From Cryobacterium glaciale (GTDB lineage Bacteria > Actinomycetota > Actinomycetes > Actinomycetales > Microbacteriaceae), in NCBI RefSeq assembly GCF_004402535.1, contig NZ_SOEY01000028.1, positions 62,001-126,000 of the forward strand: DNA of 64,000 bases, given 5' to 3'. Under the pieces are notes generated by a model that was not told the DNA's origin, did not search any database, and worked only from the letters and a program-made list of their open reading frames with translations. Each line of letters starts with the position of its first letter. The stretch's first letter is position 1. The position numbers and the translations under genes were made by a program. Of this stretch, positions 41,512-51,148 are shown piece by piece.

Positions 41512-42674
41512 ATTCTGCCGCAATGACTTCAACGCCCGACAGCATCCGCTCGCGCGTTTTGACCGCTCTGGCCGGCGTGACCGACCCGGAGATTCGCAAG
41601 CCCATCACCGAGCTCGACATGGTGTCGGGGGTGACAGTGAGCGACGAGGGGTTGGTGACCGTCCGCATCCGCTTGACCATCGCCGGTTGTCCGGCCGCTG
41701 CGCGGATTGAGAGCGACGTTCTCGCCGCCGCCGAATCGGTGTCGGGGGCGGGCCTCGCGAGCGTCGAGGTCGCCGTCATGACGAGGGAACAGCGCACCGC
41801 GCTGACCGAGAAGCTGCGCGGCGGCCAGCTGGAACGCAGCGTGCAGTTCGGGCCGGAGTCGCTCACCCGGGTCTACGCGATCACGAGCGGCAAGGGCGGC
41901 GTCGGCAAGTCCACCGTCACCGCGAATCTGGCCGTGGCCCTGGCCGCAGAGGGCCTACGGGTGGGGATCGTCGACGCCGACGTGCACGGCTTCAGCATTC
42001 CCGGCCTGCTCGGCCTCGTGCACGACGGGCTCGCGGTCAAACCGACGCAGGTTGGCGACATGATCCTGCCGCCGATCGCGCACAACGTGAAGGTCATCTC
42101 GATCGGCATGTTCATTGACGATGCGTCGGCCGCCGTCGCCTGGCGCGGTCCGATGCTGCACCGCACCATCAAGCAGTTCCTCACCGACGTCTATTTCGGC
42201 GACCTCGACGTGCTGCTGCTCGACCTGCCGCCGGGCACCGGCGACGTCGCCATCACGGTCGGCCAGTTGCTGCCGCACGCCGAGGTCATCGTCGTGACCA
42301 CCCCACAGGCGGCGGCGGCCGATGTGGCCGAGCGCAGCGGAATCGTGGCTCGGCAGACCGGGCAAAGCGTGTTCGGTGTGATCGAGAACATGTCGGCGCT
42401 GGTGCAGCCCGACGGCAGCATGCTCGAACTGTTCGGCTCCGGCGGCGGCGCGGAGGTCGCGCGGCGTCTCTCCGTGGGCCAGACCACGGCGGTGCCGGTG
42501 CTCGCTCAGGTTCCGCTGAGCCTGGCGCTGCGGAGCGGCGGCGATGCCGGGCTGCCGGTCGTGCTCGGCGCGCCCGACGACCCGGCTGCCCGTGCCATCC
42601 TGGCGCTCGCCCGCAGCATGAAGACGCGCGCCCGGGGCTTGGCCGGACTCAGCCTCGGGCTCACGCCTCGCTAG
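41508..42674 (+). CDS. mrp: Mrp/ApbC-family P-loop ATPase
   Basis: The 388-residue protein has an N-terminal MIP18/DUF59 domain (about 10-95, VTDPEIRKPITELDMV) and a C-terminal MinD-like ATPase with the deviant Walker A SGKGGVGKST, IVDADVHGFSIPGLLG, and LDLPPGTGDVAITVGQ. Family members deliver Fe-S clusters to target proteins. The CxxC that binds the cluster in most homologues is absent: the segment after ENMS reads ALVQPDGSMLELFGSGGG. It is the last gene of the MgtE-N, DUF1003, mrp run and is convergent with ppk2. Confidence 0.92.
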   Translation: MNSAAMTSTPDSIRSRVLTALAGVTDPEIRKPITELDMVSGVTVSDEGLVTVRIRLTIAGCPAAARIESDVLAAAESVSGAGLASVEVAVMTREQRTALTEKLRGGQLERSVQFGPESLTRVYAITSGKGGVGKSTVTANLAVALAAEGLRVGIVDADVHGFSIPGLLGLVHDGLAVKPTQVGDMILPPIAHNVKVISIGMFIDDASAAVAWRGPMLHRTIKQFLTDVYFGDLDVLLLDLPPGTGDVAITVGQLLPHAEVIVVTTPQAAAADVAERSGIVARQTGQSVFGVIENMSALVQPDGSMLELFGSGGGAEVARRLSVGQTTAVPVLAQVPLSLALRSGGDAGLPVVLGAPDDPAARAILALARSMKTRARGLAGLSLGLTPR

Positions 42675-42679
42675 CGCCC

Positions 42680-43504
42680 TTACTCCTTCGGCTTGGCCAA
42701 CGTTGCGGCGTGGTCGGGAACCTGGTGGCTGTCCTCGCGCGGCGGCCGCTCGTAGTCGGAGGCCGGCGGACGCGGCGGAATGTGCACCTTGGGCGGGTCG
42801 GTCTTCTCGTAGGGCACGAGCGAGAGCAGATGGTTGATCACGTTCAACCGGCTGGCCCGCTTGTCCTCGCTCTCCGCCACCCACCAGGGTGCTTCAACGA
42901 TGTCGGTGTGCACGAACATTTCGTCTTTCGCCTTGGAATAGTCAACCCATTTGGTGATCGACAGCACGTCGGTTTCGGAGAGCTTCCAGCGCCGCATCGG
43001 GTCGTTCAGACGCGACCGAAAACGGCGTTCCTGCTCCTGGTCGGACACCGAGAACCAGTACTTCACCAGCAGGATTCCGTCTTCGACGAGCATACGTTCG
43101 AAAATGGGTGCCTGATGCAGGAACCGGCGGTATTCATCGCTGGTGCAGTAGCCCATGACGCGTTCGACGCCGGCCCGGTTGTACCAGGAGCGGTCCATCA
43201 GCACGATCTCACCGGTCGACGGCAGCTGCTCGATATAGCGCTGAAAGTACCACTGGCCGCGCTGGCGTTCGGTCGGCATCGGGAGGGCCACGATGCGGGC
43301 GACGCGTGGGTTGAGGTATTCGGTGATGCGTTTGATCGCCGAGCCCTTGCCCGCGGCATCGCGGCCCTCGAAGATCACCACGACGCGGGCACCGGATACC
43401 TTTACCCACTGCTGCATCGTGACCAGTTCGGCCTGCAGACGGGCCAGTTCGGCTTCGTAGACCTTCTTCTTGACGCGCACAACCGTCGGGGGGCTTTTCG
43501 ACAT
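42680..43504 (-). CDS. ppk2: Polyphosphate kinase 2 family protein
   Basis: The 274-residue PPK2 transfers phosphate between polyphosphate and nucleoside diphosphates. Walker A is FEGRDAAGKGSAIKR, Walker B is VLMDRSWYNRAGVERVMG, and the lid segment is QERRFRSRLNDPMRRWKL. The C-terminal 40 residues are Pro-rich and charged. It follows tatB on the same strand with a 23-bp gap and faces mrp tail to tail. Confidence 0.93.
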   Translation of the reverse strand: MSKSPPTVVRVKKKVYEAELARLQAELVTMQQWVKVSGARVVVIFEGRDAAGKGSAIKRITEYLNPRVARIVALPMPTERQRGQWYFQRYIEQLPSTGEIVLMDRSWYNRAGVERVMGYCTSDEYRRFLHQAPIFERMLVEDGILLVKYWFSVSDQEQERRFRSRLNDPMRRWKLSETDVLSITKWVDYSKAKDEMFVHTDIVEAPWWVAESEDKRASRLNVINHLLSLVPYEKTDPPKVHIPPRPPASDYERPPREDSHQVPDHAATLAKPKE

Positions 43505-43527
43505 CGAATCTCCTTTGCGAACGGGCT

Positions 43528-43917
43528 TTAGGTGGCCTCAGAATCGAATGGGGCCGGCTCGAGCGCGGCCAGGGCCGCCTCCCGGGCACGCTTGCGTTTC
43601 AGGTAGGCGCCGTCGGGGTTGGGTTCGGCGCGAGAAAGAGTCGCGGACTGTTCCTTGAGCGGGTCTTCGTCGGCGAGGGCTTCCCGGATGATGCGGCGCG
43701 GGTCATACTGGCGCGGGTCCAGCTTTTTCCAGTCGAGATCGTCGAACTCCGGGCCCATTTCGTCACGCATGCGATCCTTGGCACCGTTGGCCATGTCGCG
43801 CAACTGGCGCACGAGGCGAGCGAGTTGGGCGGCGTAGTGCGGTAGTTTGTCGGGGCCGAGCAAGAAGACAGCGATGATCCCGATCAGAAGAATCTTCTCG
43901 AATGTCAGCCCAAACAT
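43528..43917 (-). CDS. tatB: Sec-independent protein translocase subunit TatB
   Basis: The 129-residue protein has one N-terminal membrane helix (FEKILLIGIIAVFLLGPDKLP, with the family GPxxLP hinge) and a long amphipathic helix (YAAQLARLVRQLRDMANGAKD), which is the TatB layout. The tail is charged and disordered. It forms the substrate receptor of the twin-arginine export pathway with TatC. I start it at the ATG at 43917; an upstream frame to 43989 lacks the expected start. The twin-arginine EfeB at the right edge is a likely substrate. Confidence 0.9.
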   Translation of the reverse strand: MFGLTFEKILLIGIIAVFLLGPDKLPHYAAQLARLVRQLRDMANGAKDRMRDEMGPEFDDLDWKKLDPRQYDPRRIIREALADEDPLKEQSATLSRAEPNPDGAYLKRKRAREAALAALEPAPFDSEAT

Positions 43918-44004
43918 GTCCTTAGAATAACTGCCCGGCGAGGCATCCACAGACCACACGCGCCCCGGCCCTAGTCTTGACCTAATCATCTACTGGAGTT
44001 ATTT

Positions 44005-44637
44005 GTGTCTGACATTGAATTGAACTGGAAATTCTCCGACGACTGTGTCGTGGAGTCCGAAGCCATCGCCCGAGCGCGCCAGCAATCCCTCGAGCTGGGG
44101 ATCGATGCGATTGCTCCCTCGGTCGGGGCGCAATCGGCCGTTCTGGCCGCGGCCACTGGGGCACGCAGCATCCTTGAGGTCGGCACGGGGGCCGGAGTAT
44201 CGGGCATCTGGCTGCTGACCGGGGCCCCAGGCGCCACACTCACCTCGATCGACACCGAGGTCGATCATCTGCAGCACGCCAAGGCGAACTTCACCGAGGC
44301 GAAGATTCCGGCCAACCGGGTGCGCCTGATCACCGGCAAGGCCGGCGAAGTGCTTCCGCGGATGAATGAGAATTCTTACGACATTGTGTTCATCGACGCC
44401 GACCCGCAGTCGGTCATCGAATACGTCGAACACGGGCTGCGTCTGGCCCGTCCGGGTGGAACCGTGCTGGTCGCGCACGCCCTGTGGCGCGGCCGGGTGG
44501 CCGACCCTGCCCAGCGCGACGACGTCGCGACCGGGTTCCGCACGCTGCTGACCGAGATCGCCGCGTCGAGCGCCGTGATCAGCGCGCTCTCCCCCGTCGG
44601 CGACGGGCTGCTGCAGATCACCAAGCTGCGCGCCTAG
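44005..44637 (+). CDS. SAM-dependent O-methyltransferase
   Basis: The 210-residue class I methyltransferase (catechol O-methyltransferase-like family 3) has the SAM motif ILEVGTGAGVSGIWLL, motif II-like LTSIDTEVDHLQ, and YDIVFIDADPQ with the metal-site Asp. Substrate unknown; the family member in Mycobacterium (Rv1220c) lies near tatB as here. It starts with GTG at 44005 and ends just before a strong terminator. Confidence 0.9.
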   Translation: MSDIELNWKFSDDCVVESEAIARARQQSLELGIDAIAPSVGAQSAVLAAATGARSILEVGTGAGVSGIWLLTGAPGATLTSIDTEVDHLQHAKANFTEAKIPANRVRLITGKAGEVLPRMNENSYDIVFIDADPQSVIEYVEHGLRLARPGGTVLVAHALWRGRVADPAQRDDVATGFRTLLTEIAASSAVISALSPVGDGLLQITKLRA

Positions 44638-44646
44638 CGCGCGCAG

Positions 44647-44686
44647 ACACAAAAGAACGGCTGCTTCCGCAGCCGTTCTTTTGTGT
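44647..44686. terminator. Strong bidirectional intrinsic terminator
   Basis: An 18-bp perfect stem (arms ACACAAAAGAACGGCTGC and its complement) with a TTCC loop has A residues in its left arm and T residues in its right arm. It serves the methyltransferase gene (plus) and the DUF3117 gene (minus). Confidence 0.92.
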
Positions 44687-44721
44687 TTCGAGCGTTGTGT
44701 GAAAACTACAGGAACACGAGG

Positions 44722-44898
44722 CTATTTCGCCGCGGCGACAACCCCGGCGAGTGCATCGTGGAGTTCCTTGGCCTCGGCGTCGTTGACTGAGACAACGAGC
44801 CGACCCCCACCTTCGAGCGGTACACGCACGATGATCAGGCGCCCCTCTTTTACAGCCTCCATTGGACCGTCTCCGGTCCGTGGCTTCATGGCCGCCAT
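44722..44898 (-). CDS. DUF3117 domain-containing small protein
   Basis: The 58-codon gene encodes MAAMKPRTGDGPMEAVKEG followed by a compact beta-rich core (IIVRVPLEGGGRLVVSV) and a short helix. This is the DUF3117 family, universal in actinobacteria (Rv1211 in Mycobacterium) and of unknown function. Two starts are possible, 44898 and 44889; I take 44898 because homologues begin MAAMKPRTGDGP, although GGGGAG is only 3 bases away from it. It ends 36 bp before the shared terminator. Confidence 0.9.
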   Translation of the reverse strand: MAAMKPRTGDGPMEAVKEGRLIIVRVPLEGGGRLVVSVNDAEAKELHDALAGVVAAAK

Positions 44899-44991
44899 GA
44901 ACTCCCCTTCCATTCGTCTTTGTCTTTCCATTATCGACTATCTCGGCCCGAGACGTAAATTCGAGTCAGGTTCGGGGTCGGGAACCGCCCC

Positions 44992-46206
44992 TTACGGTGG
45001 CGTCCAGTCGTAGCCGTCCACCCCCCAGCAGATCAGCAGCCAGCCCCACTGGCCGGCGATGAACAGCAGAACGAGCGACACCCGATAGACCCGGCTACGC
45101 GGCAGCGCGGCCGCGCCGAGCAGGGGAAACATGGGCATGAGGAGCCGGAACGTGCTCGACTGCGGAAAGAACACCGCGAGCAGGTAGAGGCCATAGCTGG
45201 CCACCCACAGTCGCAGGTCCACGCCGAGCCGCCGCACGGCCGGCGTGAACAGCAGCACGGCGAAGGCCAGGATGAGGGCGATGACCACGATGATGCCCCA
45301 CGGACTGCCCAGCCACCAGACGCCGCTCTGAAACCAGGCGGTGAACGGCACGAGCTCCACGTAGCCGATATACGGTGCCCGCCAGGCCAGCTCGGTGTCG
45401 GTGTACGCCATGAGGTCGCCGGTGACAACCCCGGCTGTGATCGGCCAGGCCAGTCCCAGGAGTGCGCTGAAGACGGCAACGGATGCCGCCAGCATCAGCT
45501 CGCGAGGTGCAAACGGGTCGCGGGAACGCGTGACGAAGCGATGGATCACGTGCAGGCCGAGCGCCAGGGCGAAGGCGAGCCCGCTCGGCCGGGTCAGCGC
45601 CATCACCGCGATCACCGGGTACAGCAGCCAATAGCGGCGCTCCAACAACAGGTAGAGGGCGAGGGTCAGAAAGAACAGGTACATCGATTCGGCGTAGGCG
45701 AACTGCAGAATCGGCGACAGCGGGGCAACGCAGAACAGCACGACCGAGAACAACGCCGTCGTCGATGACTGCACCCGCGCCATCAGGCGGTAGAACAGCA
45801 GGGCGGTGCCGAGGCTGAACGCGAGCGACACGAACACCGCTACCGGCGCCCACGGCACGTTGGTCAGTTCCATGAGCAGCCTGGCCAGCACCGGGTATCC
45901 GGGCATGAACGCCCACGCGCTCTCGCCGATCTGTCCCCCGTCGGTGACCGGCAGCACACTCGGGTAGCCGACAGCCGCGACGATGTTGTACCAGCGGCCA
46001 TCCCACATGGTCGCGAAATCGGAGTATTTCGGGCTCGCGCCGGTCCACGCGTTCGGGCCCTGCACGCTCGCCAGCACGAGCACGAGACTCGTCGTGACCA
46101 GGCGCGACAGCGCCCAGACCACGAATACCCTGCCCCACCACGGGGTCAGCCGGTAGCGGGCGTGCCAGGCGGCCGGCAGCCGGCGCGCCGGTCGGGGGTG
46201 GGGCAT
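44992..46206 (-). CDS. Multispanning PIG-V-like glycosyltransferase
   Basis: The 404-residue membrane protein has about ten hydrophobic helices. Near the first extracytoplasmic loop it carries FATMWDGRWYNIVAAVGYP, matching the WDGxWY pattern of PIG-V/GT-C mannosyltransferases, and a LTRPSGLAFAL segment that is also typical. It would use a lipid-linked sugar donor on the outer face of the membrane. The acceptor is unknown. The ATG at 46206 lies 17 bp after the dapE stop; a longer frame to 46269 would overlap dapE. Confidence 0.78.
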   Translation of the reverse strand: MPHPRPARRLPAAWHARYRLTPWWGRVFVVWALSRLVTTSLVLVLASVQGPNAWTGASPKYSDFATMWDGRWYNIVAAVGYPSVLPVTDGGQIGESAWAFMPGYPVLARLLMELTNVPWAPVAVFVSLAFSLGTALLFYRLMARVQSSTTALFSVVLFCVAPLSPILQFAYAESMYLFFLTLALYLLLERRYWLLYPVIAVMALTRPSGLAFALALGLHVIHRFVTRSRDPFAPRELMLAASVAVFSALLGLAWPITAGVVTGDLMAYTDTELAWRAPYIGYVELVPFTAWFQSGVWWLGSPWGIIVVIALILAFAVLLFTPAVRRLGVDLRLWVASYGLYLLAVFFPQSSTFRLLMPMFPLLGAAALPRSRVYRVSLVLLFIAGQWGWLLICWGVDGYDWTPP

Positions 46207-46223
46207 CCGTTGTTGGTGTGGGA

Positions 46224-47345
46224 TTAGCGAACGGATGCGTTCAGCCAGGCGCGCAGGCCGTTCTCGCACGCCGTGATCTCGGCCACAGCCACACGTTCGT
46301 CGTCGGCGTGCGCCTTGAGCGGGTCGCCGGGGCCGTAATTGACGGCCGGAACACCGAGGGCGGAGAAGCGGGCGACGTCGGTCCAGCCGTACTTGGGCGT
46401 GGCGACACCGCCGACGGCGGCGAGGAATTCGCGGGCGAGCGGGGGGTCGAGGCCCGGGCGGGCGCCCTCGGCCCGGTCCACCACGGTGAGGTCATAGCCG
46501 GCGAACAGCTCGCGCAGGTGGGCGACGGCTTCGTCGCCGCTACGGCTCGGGGCAAAGCGGTAGTTAACGTGCACCATGCACTCGTCGGGGATGATGTTGC
46601 CGGCGACGCCGCCGGTCATTCCGACCGCGTTGAGGCCTTCGCGATAGACGAGACCTTCAACCTCAACCTCGCGGGCCTGGTATGCGGCCAGAATATTGAG
46701 GATCGGCGCAGCCTTGTGGATGGCGTTCTCGCCGACCCAGCTGCGGGCCGAGTGCGAGCGCAGGCCGAACGTGCGAATCTCCACGCGCAGGTTGCCGTTG
46801 CAGCCGCCCTCGATCTGGCTCTTGGTAGGTTCGCCGAGAATGGCGAAGTCACCCGCGAACAGGTCAGGACGATTGCGGGCGAGGCGACCGAGGCCGTTGA
46901 GGTCGTCGGACACCTCTTCGTGGTCGTACCACATCCACGTCACGTCGACCCCGGGATCGCTCAGCTCGGCGGCGAGCTTGAGCTGCACGGCCACCCCCGC
47001 CTTCATGTCGACGGTGCCGCGGCCCCAAAGGTACTCGGTGCCGTCGATCGTCTCGTAGCGGGTGGGCAGGTTGTCATTGAGCGGCACGGTGTCGATGTGG
47101 CCGGCGATGACGACCCGCTGGGCACGATTGAGGTTGGTGCGGGCGACGACAGTGTCTCCGTCGCGAATGATCTCGAGGTGGTCGAAACCTTGTAGTGCGG
47201 CGACGATCGCATCGGCGAGGGCGGTCTCATCGCCCGAAACCGACTCCATGTCGCAAATCTGCCTGGTCAGTTCGATTGACGTGGCCGTGAGGTCAAGCAC
47301 GGTGAGTGGCGAAGGTGCACTGGGGGCCGGAGTCGAAGAAGTCAC
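46224..47345 (-). CDS. dapE: Succinyl-diaminopimelate desuccinylase DapE
   Basis: The 373-residue M20 metallopeptidase removes succinate from N-succinyl-LL-diaminopimelate in lysine and cell-wall synthesis. Metal and catalytic motifs are GHIDTVPLND, GRGTVDMKAG, WYDHEEVSDDLNG (general base Glu pair), ILGEPTKSQIEGGCNG and the final KAHADDE. It starts with GTG at 47345 and is divergent from dapD with only 17 bp between, so the two promoters must overlap the coding ends or lie in that gap. Confidence 0.95.
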   Translation of the reverse strand: MTSSTPAPSAPSPLTVLDLTATSIELTRQICDMESVSGDETALADAIVAALQGFDHLEIIRDGDTVVARTNLNRAQRVVIAGHIDTVPLNDNLPTRYETIDGTEYLWGRGTVDMKAGVAVQLKLAAELSDPGVDVTWMWYDHEEVSDDLNGLGRLARNRPDLFAGDFAILGEPTKSQIEGGCNGNLRVEIRTFGLRSHSARSWVGENAIHKAAPILNILAAYQAREVEVEGLVYREGLNAVGMTGGVAGNIIPDECMVHVNYRFAPSRSGDEAVAHLRELFAGYDLTVVDRAEGARPGLDPPLAREFLAAVGGVATPKYGWTDVARFSALGVPAVNYGPGDPLKAHADDERVAVAEITACENGLRAWLNASVR

Positions 47346-47362
47346 CCTACTAATCTAGAGGT

Positions 47363-48349
47363 ATGCTCTCCGTTGTTTCTGAAAACGCCCTGCCCGCCTC
47401 GTCCACCCAGGCCTGGGGGTACGGTCTCGCAACCATCGCCGTCGACGGCACCGTGCTCGACACCTGGTTTCCGTCCCCGGCACTCGGCGCGCTGCCGACC
47501 GGGCGCGATCGCTGGATTGTTCCCGCGGAGTTGAGCGAAGCGGCCGGCGACGATTACCGGCGCGCCGTGCGCCTCGAAGCGGTCACGGTCGAGATCACCC
47601 TTGACGCAGCACCGGCCAGCACCTCGGATGCCTACCTGCGGCTGCACCTGCTCTCCCACCTTCTCGTTCTGCCGAACAGCATCAACCTCGACGGCATCTT
47701 CGCGTACCTCCCGACCGTGGTCTGGACCAATGCCGGCCCGATGCTTCCGGCTGACTTCGCCCGCCTGCGCCCGGCCCTGCAACGCGCCGGTATCCAGGCG
47801 AGCGGCGTCGACAAGTTCCCGCCGTTGCTCGACTACGTCGTGCCGGCCGGCGTGAGAATAGCGGATGCCTCCCGCGTGCGGCTCGGTGCCCACCTCGCCC
47901 CCGGTACCACCGTGATGCACGAGGGGTTCGTGAACTTCAACGCCGGGACCCTCGGCTCCTCCATGGTCGAGGGCCGTATCTCGCAGGGTGTCGTGGTCGG
48001 TGACGGTGCCGATATCGGTGGCGGGGCATCCATTATGGGCACTCTCTCCGGGGGCGGCACGCAGCGCATCTCGATCGGTGAGCGCGCCCTGCTCGGCGCC
48101 AACTCCGGTGTCGGTATCGCGATCGGCGACGACAGCGTCGTCGAGGCGGGGCTCTACGTCACCGCCGGCACCAAGGTCGTTCTGGTTGGGGAACCACGGC
48201 TCACCGACGGCACTTTCGCGACGGTGAAGGCGGTCGAGCTCTCCGGCCTGCCGAACCTGCTGTTTCGCCGCAATTCCGTCTCGGGCGCCGTCGAGGTGCT
48301 CGCCCGGAGCGGCAGCGGCATCACGCTGAACGCGGCGCTGCACGCGTAA
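47363..48349 (+). CDS. dapD: Tetrahydrodipicolinate N-succinyltransferase DapD
   Basis: The 328-residue actinobacterial-type DapD succinylates tetrahydrodipicolinate using succinyl-CoA. The N-terminal alpha/beta domain is followed by a left-handed beta-helix of hexapeptide repeats (about 175-290: [51 protein letters not shown]). It is divergent from dapE. The penicillin acylase gene follows after 89 bp. Confidence 0.95.
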   Translation: MLSVVSENALPASSTQAWGYGLATIAVDGTVLDTWFPSPALGALPTGRDRWIVPAELSEAAGDDYRRAVRLEAVTVEITLDAAPASTSDAYLRLHLLSHLLVLPNSINLDGIFAYLPTVVWTNAGPMLPADFARLRPALQRAGIQASGVDKFPPLLDYVVPAGVRIADASRVRLGAHLAPGTTVMHEGFVNFNAGTLGSSMVEGRISQGVVVGDGADIGGGASIMGTLSGGGTQRISIGERALLGANSGVGIAIGDDSVVEAGLYVTAGTKVVLVGEPRLTDGTFATVKAVELSGLPNLLFRRNSVSGAVEVLARSGSGITLNAALHA

Positions 48350-48438
48350 CACCTGCGCAGCGGATGTCGTCGGGTTCCGCTAGCATCCCGGTAGCGGCAT
48401 CCGCTTGGTGGGGATCGCGCGATTCACGAGGGAGTGAT

Positions 48439-51051
48439 GTGGGCACCGACGCACCGCGCAGCAAGGGGCACCGTCGCGTTCGGCGATTGCTGATTGCGCT
48501 CGGGGTCATGGTCAGTCTGGTCCTGGTCACCGCGGGGCTCAGCGTGTGGACGGTCACTCGATCATTTCCGACGCTCGCGGGCACCGTCGACATCGCGGGA
48601 CTGACCGACCGGGTCACGGTCGTCCGTGACCCGGCGGGAATTCCGCAGATCACGGCGAAGACCGCGGCCGACCTCTTTATCGCCGAGGGCTACGTGCATG
48701 CCCAGGACCGGTTCTGGGAGATGGATTTTCGCCGCCACGTCACGAGCGGCCGTTTGTCGGAGCTGTTCGGCGAGAGCCAGGTCGGCACCGACACTTTTGT
48801 GCGCACACTCGGCTGGCGAGCCGTCGCCGAGCAGGAAGTCGCCCTGCTCGACCCGGTGAACCTCGGCTATTACCAGGCCTACGCCGACGGAGTGAACGCC
48901 TACCTCGACACCCACCGGGGCGCCGACCTGTCGCTCGAATATGCCGTGCTGGGCCTGCAGAACCCCGGCTACGAGGTGGAGCCGTGGACCCCGGCCGATT
49001 CCGTGGCGTGGCTGAAGGCCATGGCCTGGGATCTGCGTTCCAACCTCGACGATGAGATCGACCGGGCCCTGCTGTCGACGACGCTCACCCCCGCGGAGGT
49101 GACCCAGCTGCACCCGGACTTTCCGGCCGGCCAGCACCCCACCATCACCGGCAGCCAGGCTGTCACCGTGCCGTCGGCGGGGGCGCCTGCCGCCGAGCCG
49201 AGCGTTGATTCAACGGATGCGCCCGCCGCCCTCGTCGACCCAGGCTCCTACAGCCAGGCCCTCGCCGAGCTGCGAGGGAATCTCGCCGCGGTGCCGGAGT
49301 TGCTCGGACCGGCCGGTGGGGAGATCGGCTCCAACTCGTGGGTAGTCTCCGGCGCCCTCACCGACACCGGGCTGCCCCTGCTGGCCAACGACCCGCACCT
49401 CGGACCGGCGCTGCCCTCGGTCTGGTATCAGGTGGGGCTGCGCTGCGAGTCGCTCAGCGCCGAGTGCCCGTTCGACGTTGCCGGGTACAGCTTTTCGGGT
49501 ATGCCGGGCGTCATAATCGGCCATACGGAGCGCATCGCCTGGGGCTTCACGAACCTCGGCCCCGACGTCGCCGACCTCTATGTCGAGAAGGTCACTGGCG
49601 ATACCTACGAATTCGACGGCGTCGCCAAACCGCTGTTGCTGCGGGACGAGAAGATCTCCGTCGCCGGCGGTGACGACGTGAAGATCGAGATTCGGTCGAC
49701 GGACCACGGTCCGCTCCTGAGCGGCTTCGCGGGCACCGTCTACCCGCAGATCGCGAGCGACTATCCGGTGGCTGCGGGGCTGCCTCCAGCCCCGGAAGCC
49801 GTAGCGGGCACGCCGCCGACGACCTACGAGCTGTCGTTGCAGTGGACGGCGCTGACACCGGGGCGCACGGCATCCGCTATCTTCGCCCTGAACCAGGCGA
49901 CCGACTTCGCGAGTTTTCGCGCCGCGGCAGCCCTGTTCGATGTGCCGGCGCAAAACCTGACCTATGCTGACGTCGAGGGAAATATCGGCTACCAGGCACC
50001 CGGGCTCATTCCCATTCGGGCGAGCGGCAACGGTACCCTGCCGGTGCCGGGCTGGACCAGCCAGTACGGCTGGACCGGCTACATTCCCTTCGACTCCCTG
50101 CCGAGCACGTTCAACCCACCAAGCGGATACATCGTCACGGCCAACAACGCGGCCGCCGACCCCGGCTATCCCTATCTGCTGACCGCCGATTGGGATCTGG
50201 GCTACCGGGCGAATCAGATCACGGCCCGGTTGAACGAACTCATCGCGGCGAAGACCCCGCTGACCGCGGAGTTGATGAGTGAGATTCAGGGTGACAATTA
50301 CAGTGCCATCGCGGCGGCTCTCGTTCCCGCCCTGCAACAGGTGCGGCTCAGCGGTGACGCTGCCGAGGCGCAGAACCTGTTCGACGGCTGGGACTACCAA
50401 GTCGACGCCGACAGTGCGGCGACCGCCTACTTCAACGTGATCTGGCGAACGCTGCTGCAGGATATGTTCACCGGCAAGATCGATGAAGGTGCCCACCTCA
50501 CCGGCGGCGACCGGGCATTCTCCGTGGTCACGAGCCTGCTCGATCAGCCCGACTCTCCATGGTGGTCGAACCCCGCTTACGGCACCGTCGGCCAGGACAG
50601 CATGCTGCGGCGGGTGATGACGGATGCCGGGGCGGAGGCCGCCGAACTGATGGGCTCGAACCCGACAGACTGGCAGTGGGGCAGCATCCACACGCTCGAG
50701 CTGAAAAATGCGACATTCGGCGAATCGGGCATCGCCCCGTTGGAGTGGCTGTTCAACCGCGGCCCGTACGAGCTCGCCGGAGGTTCAGCCGTCGTCAACG
50801 CGGTCGGCTGGGATGCCACACAGGGCTACCAGGTGGATTGGGTGCCGTCGATGCGACAAGTGATCAGCCTGGAGAACTTCGACGACTCCACCTGGATCAA
50901 CCTCACCGGAGCATCCGGTCACGCTTTTCACACGAACTACACCGACCAGGCGCCGCTCTGGCGCGACCAGGAGACCCGCCCGTGGCTGTTCACCCCGGCC
51001 GCCATCAATCAGAACGCGGCCAACATGCTGACCCTCAATCCGGCCTCGTAG
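48439..51051 (+). CDS. Penicillin acylase-family (S45) Ntn hydrolase
   Basis: The 870-residue protein has an N-terminal membrane segment (about 18-42, IALGVMVSLVLVTAGLSVW) and the S45 fold made from one precursor. The Ntn nucleophile is S298, in GGEIGSNSWVVSG, where autocleavage should occur; the A-chain is residues before it, with the typical AEGYVHAQDRFWEMDFRR near the start. Substrates may be penicillins, N-acyl homoserine lactones or other acylated amines. The GTG at 48439 has GAGGGAG 4 bases upstream; an upstream start at 48364 would lie almost at the dapD stop and lacks a site. Confidence 0.9.
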   Translation: MGTDAPRSKGHRRVRRLLIALGVMVSLVLVTAGLSVWTVTRSFPTLAGTVDIAGLTDRVTVVRDPAGIPQITAKTAADLFIAEGYVHAQDRFWEMDFRRHVTSGRLSELFGESQVGTDTFVRTLGWRAVAEQEVALLDPVNLGYYQAYADGVNAYLDTHRGADLSLEYAVLGLQNPGYEVEPWTPADSVAWLKAMAWDLRSNLDDEIDRALLSTTLTPAEVTQLHPDFPAGQHPTITGSQAVTVPSAGAPAAEPSVDSTDAPAALVDPGSYSQALAELRGNLAAVPELLGPAGGEIGSNSWVVSGALTDTGLPLLANDPHLGPALPSVWYQVGLRCESLSAECPFDVAGYSFSGMPGVIIGHTERIAWGFTNLGPDVADLYVEKVTGDTYEFDGVAKPLLLRDEKISVAGGDDVKIEIRSTDHGPLLSGFAGTVYPQIASDYPVAAGLPPAPEAVAGTPPTTYELSLQWTALTPGRTASAIFALNQATDFASFRAAAALFDVPAQNLTYADVEGNIGYQAPGLIPIRASGNGTLPVPGWTSQYGWTGYIPFDSLPSTFNPPSGYIVTANNAAADPGYPYLLTADWDLGYRANQITARLNELIAAKTPLTAELMSEIQGDNYSAIAAALVPALQQVRLSGDAAEAQNLFDGWDYQVDADSAATAYFNVIWRTLLQDMFTGKIDEGAHLTGGDRAFSVVTSLLDQPDSPWWSNPAYGTVGQDSMLRRVMTDAGAEAAELMGSNPTDWQWGSIHTLELKNATFGESGIAPLEWLFNRGPYELAGGSAVVNAVGWDATQGYQVDWVPSMRQVISLENFDDSTWINLTGASGHAFHTNYTDQAPLWRDQETRPWLFTPAAINQNAANMLTLNPAS

Positions 51052-51148
51052 GCTGCTTCGAAAGTGAGGGCCTAGCCTGATCCCGGCCGGGATACCAGCC
51101 TGTGGACAGATTAAATGGGATTGTAGTAATCCGGTCTATGGTGTGCCC

